The notes under the pieces are model-generated. The model made no database searches. It saw only the letters and a list, made by a program, of their open reading frames with translations, and had not been told where the DNA came from. A DNA stretch of 7,304 nucleotides, from assembly GCA_030592145.1 (NCBI GenBank), contig JAUVKJ010000081.1, forward strand, positions 1 to 7,304, read 5' to 3'. Of the stretch, positions 1-5,422 are shown in pieces. The position numbers were made by a program, and so were the translations under genes. The stretch comes from Bacteroides sp. Lineage in GTDB: Bacteria > Bacteroidota > Bacteroidia > Bacteroidales > SM23-62. Every line of letters begins with the position of its first letter. Within the stretch, counting starts at the first letter, position 1.

Positions 1-1050
1 TTTGTTACCATATTGCTCTATGTGCTCTTCGGCATTGGGATCTACCTGGCATTCCGAAACAGCAAGGTGATGAAATTTACCGGGATTTACATAGGGCTGG
101 CACTGGCGGCCACCTTTGTTTCGCTTCAGCAGCAATGGGGACAGATGAGAATGGTTATCATCTATGTACCCCTGATCTTTTTGTTCCTTCCCTGGGGAAT
201 ACTGGAACTTACTAAATCGAAAAAGATCAGGTTACTCCAGCCGGTTACTGTCCTTTTGCTGTTCATACTGTTTTTCAAGTTGTTCGGCTTATCCGTGAAT
301 AAGGCCAAGGTCAATAATGAGGTCTTTATGAAAAACCTGAGGGGTAACCGGTATTACGGGTACACTTCCGACTGGGTGAACTTCCTCAAGATGAGTGCCT
401 GGGCAGCCAAAAACGTTCCTGAGGAAATGATGATCTCCTCCAGAAAACCATCCATGTCATTTATCTACGGTGAAGGGCGGGGGTTTTACGGTTTGTACAG
501 ATTTCCCACCCTGCCCGCCGATACGGCAATTCACCGTTTGGAACAGAATAAAGGGGAACCGGTGATCATCAACGAGACAGAACTTAAATCACATGGACTG
601 CCCGTACAACTGGAATATGGCATGAAGCGGGAAGTCGAAGCCTTCATAACCGACGGGGATACCATGTATTCAGTATATTTTTTCTCGGATCAGACCAGGC
701 CTGCTTACCTGGCAGTTCTGCAGCAATATAATCTGAACTATGAGACCGACCTTGGCATCCTGAAGAACAAGATTGCGGCCAGCGATAAACCCGGTATCGC
801 AGTTGTACCGGATACCCTGATCAACCTGTTGTTAAGAAACAATGTAGAGTACATGATCCGGGGAAATCTCCGTCTGAAACCTTCACAAAAAACGGACCGG
901 GTGATCAATACCGTTCACCGCTACATGTATTACATGGAGCAGAAATACATGGGCATTTTTAGCCAGGAATCCCAGATCGGCGCCAATGATGACGAACCGG
1001 CCTACCTTTTCAGGATCCACTGGGAAAGGTTCGGACTGAAGGAGGAATAG
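1..1050 (+). CDS. Polytopic membrane protein, probable GT-C / family 39-like glycosyltransferase (C-terminal part, 5' end outside window)
   Basis: The reading frame is open from the first base and has no convincing start codon, so the gene begins upstream; 349 residues are visible. Counting from the first visible codon, four hydrophobic segments lie at about 1-18, 26-42, 51-68 and 78-97. They are followed by a soluble region of about 250 residues, presumably periplasmic. The third segment is preceded by a Gln-Gln-Trp-Gly-Gln-x-Arg stretch, of the kind found before late helices of family 39 transferases. The soluble part starts with a DWVNFLKMSAW segment and a RKPSMSFIYG segment, which I recall from Bacteroidota membrane proteins annotated as glycosyltransferase 39-like. 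Such enzymes move sugars from polyprenyl-phosphate carriers onto envelope acceptors. The catalytic N-terminal loop is outside the window, so the activity is inferred. A hypothetical membrane protein without transferase activity is the alternative. The gene converges with the minus-strand gene ending at 1231. Confidence 0.6.
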   Translation, partial: FVTILLYVLFGIGIYLAFRNSKVMKFTGIYIGLALAATFVSLQQQWGQMRMVIIYVPLIFLFLPWGILELTKSKKIRLLQPVTVLLLFILFFKLFGLSVNKAKVNNEVFMKNLRGNRYYGYTSDWVNFLKMSAWAAKNVPEEMMISSRKPSMSFIYGEGRGFYGLYRFPTLPADTAIHRLEQNKGEPVIINETELKSHGLPVQLEYGMKREVEAFITDGDTMYSVYFFSDQTRPAYLAVLQQYNLNYETDLGILKNKIAASDKPGIAVVPDTLINLLLRNNVEYMIRGNLRLKPSQKTDRVINTVHRYMYYMEQKYMGIFSQESQIGANDDEPAYLFRIHWERFGLKEE

Positions 1051-1052
1051 TG

Positions 1053-1097
1053 GTTCGGGGTGCCAGGCCATGCCCGGTACAACCGGATGGCCAGAAC
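1053..1097. repeat. Stem-loop A in convergent spacer
   Basis: A strong hairpin begins two bases after the stop of the upstream membrane-protein gene. GGCCAT (1066-1071) pairs with ATGGCC (1087-1092), and inside it CCGGT (1074-1078) pairs with ACCGG (1082-1086) around a three-base loop, leaving a two-base bulge at 1072-1073. GTTC (1053-1056) and GAAC (1094-1097) can close it further out. No T-run follows on either strand, so it is not a canonical intrinsic terminator. It may still stabilise the transcript 3' end or help end transcription. Confidence 0.6.
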
Positions 1098-1105
1098 AAA
1101 GAGAG

Positions 1106-1170
1106 ATTATTTTAAATCCTGCTCGCACATTCCCCGTAGCTTGCTGCGGGGTTAGCGAGCGCAAAATAAT
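1106..1170. repeat. Nested 65-bp inverted repeat B with REP-like core
   Basis: Three nested complementary pairs form one long imperfect palindrome. ATTATTTT (1106-1113) pairs with AAAATAAT (1163-1170), GCTCGC (1121-1126) pairs with GCGAGC (1155-1160), and the core CCCCGTAGC (1132-1140) pairs with GCTGCGGGG (1143-1151) with one G-T wobble and a TT apex. The GC-rich core resembles REP palindromes that are associated with REP-associated tyrosine transposases (RAYT) in other genomes. That link is inference, since no transposase gene is in the window. The position between convergent genes suits a two-way transcript end. Confidence 0.65.
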
Positions 1171-1180
1171 AAACAAATAG

Positions 1181-1225
1181 GATCGATGATTCCTCGCAGC
1201 AAGCTGCGAGGAGAGTCAATGGATC
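1181..1225. repeat. Palindrome C, REP-like, related to repeat B core
   Basis: TCCTCGCAGC (1191-1200) pairs perfectly with GCTGCGAGGA (1203-1212) around an AA apex, giving a 10-bp stem. GATC at 1181-1184 and 1222-1225 can close an outer, interrupted stem. The reverse complement of the 20-base core matches the core of repeat B at 17 of 20 positions. Two of the differences form a compensating base-pair exchange (C-G against T-A). This makes the pair look like two related palindromes in inverted orientation, as in composite REP elements. The repeat lies about 20 bases past the stop of the minus-strand 86-residue gene, but no T-run follows it on that strand. Confidence 0.65.
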
Positions 1226-1230
1226 TGAGT

Positions 1231-1491
1231 CTATATCTTCGAGATCATCCTTGGAGTTGTCAGGATCTTTTCTTCACCAATATTGACGGTTGCAGTCCGG
1301 GCACCAATTTCTTCAATTATCCCTTCGGCGGACCAATTACTCTTTTCAACTCTGACACGATCACCGACCTGGAATTTCCGAAAGCCGTTTTGCTTTACAT
1401 GAGTTAATGCAAGTCTAACCTGTTTGTCCAATTCTTTTAATTCCCTGGAAGAGAGCTGATGCAATTCCTTCCCATCTACCTTGATATCCAT
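1231..1491 (-). CDS. Small conserved-looking protein, SH3/KOW-like C-terminal half, function unknown
   Basis: This gene encodes 86 residues and I do not recognise a named family. Residues 1-35 are polar and probably helical, including an SSRELKELDKQVRLAL stretch. Residues 38-86 look like a small beta-barrel: FQVGDRVRVE, then a GIIEEIGARTATVNIG segment, then a basic tail ending PRMISKI. The VGDRVRVE...GIIEEIG pattern recalls KOW/SH3-type barrels that bind nucleic acid or ribosomal partners, but this is resemblance only. I chose the ATG at 1489-1491 because the open frame upstream of it (to 1725) gives an unnatural Cys/Phe/Leu-rich sequence and overlaps the acetyltransferase remnant. There is no Shine-Dalgarno sequence; the leader is AT-rich. 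No perfect TAnnTTTG box lies upstream, so it may be read from its own weak promoter or from the reductase gene 217 bases upstream on the same strand. Confidence 0.7.
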   Translation of the reverse strand: MDIKVDGKELHQLSSRELKELDKQVRLALTHVKQNGFRKFQVGDRVRVEKSNWSAEGIIEEIGARTATVNIGEEKILTTPRMISKI

Positions 1492-1608
1492 AACGAATAA
1501 TACAAAAACTGTTAATAATTCAATCAGATAACAAAGAAACGATAAATTATCCGGGTAATTGTATTGTACCGGAAAAAAACGCAGCTCACATACCAGGTGT
1601 TGAAAACC
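1492..1608. other. AT-rich spacer without recognisable gene
   Basis: This is noncoding sequence upstream of the 86-residue minus-strand gene. It holds an A7 run (1573-1579) and a weak inverted repeat TCCGG (1550-1554) / CCGGA (1569-1573). It should contain the promoter of the small gene. The nearest candidate is AGTTTTTG on the minus strand, with a TTTG further upstream, but it misses the TA of the -7 consensus, so I do not call it. Confidence 0.4.
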
Positions 1609-1707
1609 ATGAATACAGAAATAATTACTCTGACAGCCGATAATATCGGGGACGAACATATCTGCTGCGCCAGGGGAAAGGTTTTCATTGAGTATGTGCC
1701 GGCTGAA
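1609..1707 (+). pseudogene. Remnant of a YoaP/GNAT-type N-acetyltransferase gene (internal deletion, 3' end lost)
   Basis: From the ATG at 1609 the plus strand reads 21 residues ending in NIGDEHICCA, then directly RGKVFIEYVPAE (codons 1672-1707). In intact members of this acetyltransferase family, as I recall them, HICCA is followed by a segment of roughly 40 residues (a Ser-Asp-Lys-Lys-Cys stretch, then a Trp-Leu and a Gly-Tyr-Val-Phe stretch). Only then comes the (E/A)R-x-KVFIEYVPAE motif, followed by the acetyl-CoA binding part. Here the two blocks are fused in frame at about 1671/1672, and everything after PAE is missing. After 1707 the frame runs into sequence antisense to the reductase gene. 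The family assignment rests on memory of these two motifs. A functional micropeptide is possible but unlikely. No promoter matching TAnnTTTG precedes it. Confidence 0.62.
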
Positions 1708-1708
1708 A

Positions 1709-3223
1709 TCAGACTGCTTCAGCATTCAGCAGTTCGCTTTCCATCCTGTTCCCCCCGGCGTCTACCGTAACCAGTTTATAGGTGTGGGCAGAGCGGTTAC
1801 CGGACTCATCCTCAAACTGAAATGCAGAGGTCCCGGTCTGGGGCTGATGAGGAAGTTCACCAACTTTTTCACCATCGCGAAGGATCTCGTATTTCTCAAT
1901 AGGGTCCCTGCCTGCTATGGCAGTATCCCAGGCCAGGATTACTGTCCGGACATCTCTCCTCATTTCCTGTTTAAGGGAAGGTCTGCCGGGAGGTGTTAGT
2001 CCCCCGTCCTCCATCTGAAAATAGTTGGTATTTCCTTCCTTGACTGCAGCTGTCATTTTCTCAACTTCTTCACGGTCAGTCCCTCCCAGTTCATCCGGTT
2101 TAATCTGGGCAGCAAGAAAGTTCTGGTGTAGCTGGCACCTGGCCGCATCTTCATCAATGTGACCGATCCCTATGATCGCCGTATGGATGCCCGGGGTAGT
2201 CAGGGAGTATTGTACCAGGGACCGGCTGGGAAGCGTTTCACTGCCCACGGTCCGGACCACATGCTTCGATGTGTTTGACCAGTGGTTTCCCTTGCTGTAC
2301 ATGGCACCGTCAGAAAAAACCTTCATCGCGATGATGCCCATGTTCCTGGCAGCTGCTACGGGGATCACATTATGCTGCATATTCAGGTACAGTTTATCGT
2401 TGGCGTTGATGGCCACCAGCATCCCGTCAAGCAGTCCATAGGAATCACGCCGGATCATCTCCATCATGGCGGGGGCATTATAATGACCGGAAAAACCAAT
2501 ATGCCTGATCAATTTCTCCTCCCCGGGATTCATTCCCGTAAGATTTGTACCGTCCCTGACATCCCTCAAACCGGCCAGTGTGCCGATATGTTCCATGTCG
2601 GGACTGGTATTCCCGATACCCTCGTACAGGGCGGTGAGTTCATTTGAATTACGCAGGCTGTGCACCAGCACCATATCCAGGCAGGCACCTTCGGGGTAGG
2701 TCCCTGTACCGTCGCCAAATATCTGCGACAGTGTCCTTCTTACATCATCTAATGCCCGGCTTCCCGGTTCGCCGTTGGTACCTCCGCGAACCCCTTCGAT
2801 CTCATAGCCTCCCTTGGTCCATTTAATGTTCGTTTTAGAGGTCAGGAAAATGGATCTCCGTAAGAATTCATTATACCCGGGCCTGCCGGGTATCAGATCG
2901 AGCTTCCGGAACGCCCTCCCGTAGTTTGACTGGCTCGGGCCATAATAATTTGAAGTGTCATAATAATTCACTCCTATCTTAAAGGCCTTCAGAATAATCG
3001 CTACGGGGTCAACCGTAGGCGAGACCCACTGCATGGAGGCCTGCCCCCCCAGTCCCAGTGTGGTCACTTCAAAATCCAGCTTGCCGAAGCTCCGGGTCAG
3101 GGACGCCGGCAGGGCATTCCCCGAACACGATGACAGATAGGGAGTCACAGAAATACCGGCGGCAGTGACCGCAGAAGTCCTGATAAAATCCCTTCGTGTA
3201 AACTGATTTGTCCTTGGTTTCAC
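1709..3223 (-). CDS. Tat-exported aldo/keto reductase with C-terminal fibronectin-III-like domain, probable lipoprotein
   Basis: From the GTG at 3223 the product has 504 residues. Residues 9-14 (TRRDFI) form a twin-arginine motif, followed by a hydrophobic stretch and LSSC (30-33), a plausible lipobox. It is therefore probably exported folded by Tat and anchored by Cys33. The aldo/keto reductase barrel spans about 45-395 with all four catalytic residues in typical settings: Asp89 and Tyr94 (YYDTSNYYG), Lys130 (FLTSK) and His188 (DMVLVH). The family reduces carbonyls or oxidises alcohols with NAD(P)H; the substrate cannot be read from the sequence. Residues about 420-500 look like a fibronectin-III fold (AWDTA, then YEILRDGEKVG, then YKLVTVDAGGNRMES), giving a length well above the usual 300-350. 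I prefer GTG 3223 because it places the Arg pair near residue 10 and lies downstream of the candidate promoter. GTG 3259 and TTG 3289 are in-frame alternatives. No Shine-Dalgarno is seen. Confidence 0.85.
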   Translation of the reverse strand: MKPRTNQFTRRDFIRTSAVTAAGISVTPYLSSCSGNALPASLTRSFGKLDFEVTTLGLGGQASMQWVSPTVDPVAIILKAFKIGVNYYDTSNYYGPSQSNYGRAFRKLDLIPGRPGYNEFLRRSIFLTSKTNIKWTKGGYEIEGVRGGTNGEPGSRALDDVRRTLSQIFGDGTGTYPEGACLDMVLVHSLRNSNELTALYEGIGNTSPDMEHIGTLAGLRDVRDGTNLTGMNPGEEKLIRHIGFSGHYNAPAMMEMIRRDSYGLLDGMLVAINANDKLYLNMQHNVIPVAAARNMGIIAMKVFSDGAMYSKGNHWSNTSKHVVRTVGSETLPSRSLVQYSLTTPGIHTAIIGIGHIDEDAARCQLHQNFLAAQIKPDELGGTDREEVEKMTAAVKEGNTNYFQMEDGGLTPPGRPSLKQEMRRDVRTVILAWDTAIAGRDPIEKYEILRDGEKVGELPHQPQTGTSAFQFEDESGNRSAHTYKLVTVDAGGNRMESELLNAEAV

Positions 3224-3259
3224 AATATGATGGTTTGATTGTCGGCGATTCCTCTTCAC

Positions 3260-3289
3260 TAAAATTACGGAATCGTTTCCAGATATCAA
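3260..3289 (-). promoter_or_regulatory. Candidate Bacteroidota-type promoter for the aldo/keto reductase gene
   Basis: Read on the minus strand, TTG (3289-3287) is followed after 19 bases by TAATTTTA (3267-3260). This matches the -33 TTTG / -7 TAnnTTTG pattern with one mismatch in the last base of the -7 box and one in the -33 box. Transcription would start just before or within the GTG at 3259, leaving GTG 3223 as the first well-placed start. The element overlaps the divergent promoter region of the M23 peptidase gene. Confidence 0.42.
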
Positions 3290-3302
3290 TACATTCTTTT
3301 AT

Positions 3303-3310
3303 TAACTTTG
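3303..3310 (+). promoter_or_regulatory. Candidate -7 box (TAACTTTG) for the M23 peptidase-dxr unit
   Basis: TAACTTTG is a perfect match to the Bacteroidota -7 consensus TAnnTTTG and sits 23 bases before the ATG at 3334. The -33 element is weak: TTTC at 3276-3279 with a 23-base spacer is the best available. The predicted leader is short and has no Shine-Dalgarno sequence, which is usual for the phylum. Confidence 0.5.
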
Positions 3311-3333
3311 TGTGCTTTCAGAATTGAATTCAT

Positions 3334-4197
3334 ATGGGGAAAAGACAAAAAAGATTGTTTGGGGACCGGCTGCGGGATAAATTCAGGTTGATCATTTACA
3401 ATGACAATACCTTCGAGGAGGTTTGGTACTTAAGACTTACCCGCCTGAACATGTTTGCCCTGACATCCACACTTTTTATCCTGATCGTGGTAGGTGTATT
3501 TGCCCTTGTTGCATATACCAGCATCCGAGAACTGATCCCGGGGTACCCTGACGGGAACCTCAGGAGAACGATACTGATGAATGCCGTCAGGCTTGATTCC
3601 CTGGAAAACGAGATCAGGATGCGGGACCAGTACTTTCAGAATATTAAGGCCCTGGTCTCAGGGGAAGAGCCTGATAACCTGGTGAGTCTGGCTGATACTT
3701 CGGTTGAAATCAGCAGCGTGGATTTCTCGAAATCAATTGAGGATTCCATCCTGAGGATACAGATCGAAGCAGAAGAACAATACAATTTATCAGTGCTGCC
3801 TCTACAGTCCTCTCCAAGAGACCTGGCAAGTATACATTTCTTTGCTCCCGTAAGGGGACTGGTAACAAAGCAGTTCAACTCAAGTGAAAATCACTTTGGG
3901 ACGGATATCGGAGCCGAACCTAATGAAGTCGTTAAAGCGACCCTCGACGGTACCGTAACCATGGACGGCTGGACGATAGAAACCGGGTATGTCATTTATA
4001 TTCAACATAAGAATAATCTTATCTCCGTGTATAAACATAATTCGGTCCTCCTGAAAAAGACCGGGAATGTTGTAAAAGCCGGTGATGCCATAGCCATTAT
4101 CGGCAATTCGGGCGAGTTGACCACTGGCCCCCATCTCCATTTTGAATTATGGCATAACGGTACTCCGATTGATCCTCAATCCTATATAGTTTTTTAG
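3334..4197 (+). CDS. Membrane-anchored M23 family (LytM-type) metallopeptidase
   Basis: The 287-residue product has a basic cytoplasmic N-terminus (1-40), one membrane helix (about 41-63), a charged, probably helical linker (about 75-150) and a C-terminal M23 domain (about 168-287). The zinc ligands of an active enzyme are present: His187 and Asp191 in HFGTD, and His269 in the GPHLHFE motif. His235 (YKH) and His267 are the expected catalytic histidines. An active member would cut peptide cross-links of peptidoglycan in the periplasm. The intact site argues against a degenerate EnvC/NlpD-type activator. The stop codon TAG is followed with no gap by the ATG of dxr, so the two are very probably cotranscribed and translationally coupled. 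The substrate bond and its role in growth or division are not visible from sequence. Confidence 0.93.
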   Translation: MGKRQKRLFGDRLRDKFRLIIYNDNTFEEVWYLRLTRLNMFALTSTLFILIVVGVFALVAYTSIRELIPGYPDGNLRRTILMNAVRLDSLENEIRMRDQYFQNIKALVSGEEPDNLVSLADTSVEISSVDFSKSIEDSILRIQIEAEEQYNLSVLPLQSSPRDLASIHFFAPVRGLVTKQFNSSENHFGTDIGAEPNEVVKATLDGTVTMDGWTIETGYVIYIQHKNNLISVYKHNSVLLKKTGNVVKAGDAIAIIGNSGELTTGPHLHFELWHNGTPIDPQSYIVF

Positions 4198-5352
4198 ATG
4201 CAGAAGCACATCGCCATTCTTGGGTCAACCGGTTCCATCGGTACACAGACACTGGAAGTTATTAAAAAGCATCCCGGTCATTTCGAACTGGAAGTGCTTA
4301 CCGCCCGCAATAATGCCGATGAACTGATCCGGCAATCCAGGAATTTCCTGCCGAACCATGTGGTCATCGCCAATGAAAATAACTACAGCTATGTACGGGA
4401 TGCACTTTCAGATCTGCCCATCAAGGTTTATACAGGAACCGGTTCCCTCGAACAGATCGTACAGATGGATTCTATAGATATGGTGTTGAGCGCATTGGTC
4501 GGATTTTCCGGACTCCGTCCCACTCTCAGCGCCATTGAAGCCGGAAAGGACATTGCCCTGGCCAATAAGGAAACACTGGTGGTCGGAGGAGACCTGGTTA
4601 TCCGTAAGGCAATTGAGAACAGGGTAAACATTATACCCGTCGATTCAGAACACTCCGCCATTTTTCAGTGCCTGTCCGGGGAAGAAATGAACCCGGTTGA
4701 AAAAATTATCCTTACCGCTTCCGGTGGACCGTTCCTGGGGAACAGCAGGGCCAGCCTGGAAAAGGTCACCTTCAAAGAGGCACTGAAACACCCCAACTGG
4801 TTTATGGGAGAAAAGGTGACCATTGATTCGGCCACCCTGATGAATAAGGGACTGGAAGTTATCGAGGCCCGCTGGCTGTTCGGCCTGAAACCGGAACAGA
4901 TTGAGGTTGTGATCCACCCGCAGTCTGTCATTCATTCCCTTGTACAATTCGAGGACGGTTCCGTCAAAGCGCAGCTCGGCATACCCGATATGAAACTCCC
5001 CATTCAATATGCCCTTGGCTATCCTAAACGGCTCAAATCGGATTTTAAACGATTCTCCTTCAGCGATTACCCTTCCCTGACATTCCAGGCACCCGATACC
5101 GGCATTTTTAAAAACCTGGCACTGGCCTATGAAGCTCTTAAAAAAGGCGGAAACATGCCCTGCATTTTAAATGCCGCAAACGAAGTCGTGGTAAATGCAT
5201 TCCTTGAAGGAAACCTGGGTTTCCTGGATATGCCCGGGATCATTGAAAAAACCATGGAAAGTACAGCATTTGTAAAAAAACCCGGACTGCAGGATTATAT
5301 GGATTCCGATTCAAATGCAAGAAAAATTGCTGAAACTCATGTTTTTAAATAA
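4198..5352 (+). CDS. dxr: 1-deoxy-D-xylulose-5-phosphate reductoisomerase
   Basis: This cytoplasmic enzyme turns 1-deoxy-D-xylulose 5-phosphate into 2-C-methyl-D-erythritol 4-phosphate using NADPH and a divalent metal. It is the committed step of the MEP route to isoprenoids and the target of fosmidomycin. The 384 residues match the family length (about 380-400). Visible motifs are the NADPH loop GSTGSIG (9-15), LANKETLV (121-128), the metal ligands Asp149 and Glu151 in PVDSEHSAIF, and the substrate loop TASGGPF (173-179). His198 lies in HPNW, and DSATLMNKGLE (210-220) supplies Ser211, Asn216, Lys217 and the third metal ligand Glu220. HPQSVIHS (240-247) and LNAANEVVVNAF (324-335) are also typical. 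The ATG abuts the stop of the M23 peptidase gene. Isoprenoid output feeds undecaprenyl phosphate for wall synthesis, which may explain the pairing, though that is inference. Confidence 0.98.
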   Translation: MQKHIAILGSTGSIGTQTLEVIKKHPGHFELEVLTARNNADELIRQSRNFLPNHVVIANENNYSYVRDALSDLPIKVYTGTGSLEQIVQMDSIDMVLSALVGFSGLRPTLSAIEAGKDIALANKETLVVGGDLVIRKAIENRVNIIPVDSEHSAIFQCLSGEEMNPVEKIILTASGGPFLGNSRASLEKVTFKEALKHPNWFMGEKVTIDSATLMNKGLEVIEARWLFGLKPEQIEVVIHPQSVIHSLVQFEDGSVKAQLGIPDMKLPIQYALGYPKRLKSDFKRFSFSDYPSLTFQAPDTGIFKNLALAYEALKKGGNMPCILNAANEVVVNAFLEGNLGFLDMPGIIEKTMESTAFVKKPGLQDYMDSDSNARKIAETHVFK

Positions 5353-5357
5353 TTTTG
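5326..5357 (+). promoter_or_regulatory. Candidate promoter for rseP overlapping the dxr stop codon
   Basis: ATTG (5326-5329), a three-of-four match to TTTG, is followed after 20 bases by TAATTTTG (5350-5357), a perfect TAnnTTTG -7 box. The TAA stop of dxr is the first part of the -7 box. Transcription would begin around 5362-5366, giving a leader of roughly 60 bases before the rseP ATG. It could drive rseP separately from the upstream pair. Confidence 0.48.
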
Positions 5358-5422
5358 CCGGGGTCTTACAATAGAACAAAGGTTAATCATATAATTTAAA
5401 ATACAGAAAACAGAATTGAAAA

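Noticed and set aside
883..1176. Minus-strand frame antisense to the end of the first gene
   Set aside because: It is a shadow of the plus-strand membrane-protein gene and runs through stem-loop A.
1186..1407. Plus-strand open frame of 73 codons starting at 1186
   Set aside because: It begins inside palindrome C and runs antisense to the better supported 86-residue gene; the translation has no family-like pattern.
1573..1579. A7 run as a minus-strand terminator after the reductase gene
   Set aside because: No stable hairpin sits directly upstream on the minus strand; the nearest pairings are only three to five bases.
1492..1725. N-terminal extension of the 86-residue minus-strand gene up to an ATG at 1725
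   Set aside because: The extra 78 residues are Cys/Phe/Leu-rich and unlike the rest, and they overlap the acetyltransferase remnant and the end of the reductase gene.
3334..4197. M23 protein as a catalytically dead EnvC/NlpD-like activator
   Set aside because: All expected zinc and catalytic residues (His187, Asp191, His235, His267, His269) are present.
4645..5007. Long minus-strand frames antisense to dxr, and similar ones antisense to rseP (6236-6598, 5719-6045)
   Set aside because: Both plus-strand genes are unambiguous by motif; the antisense translations show no protein features.
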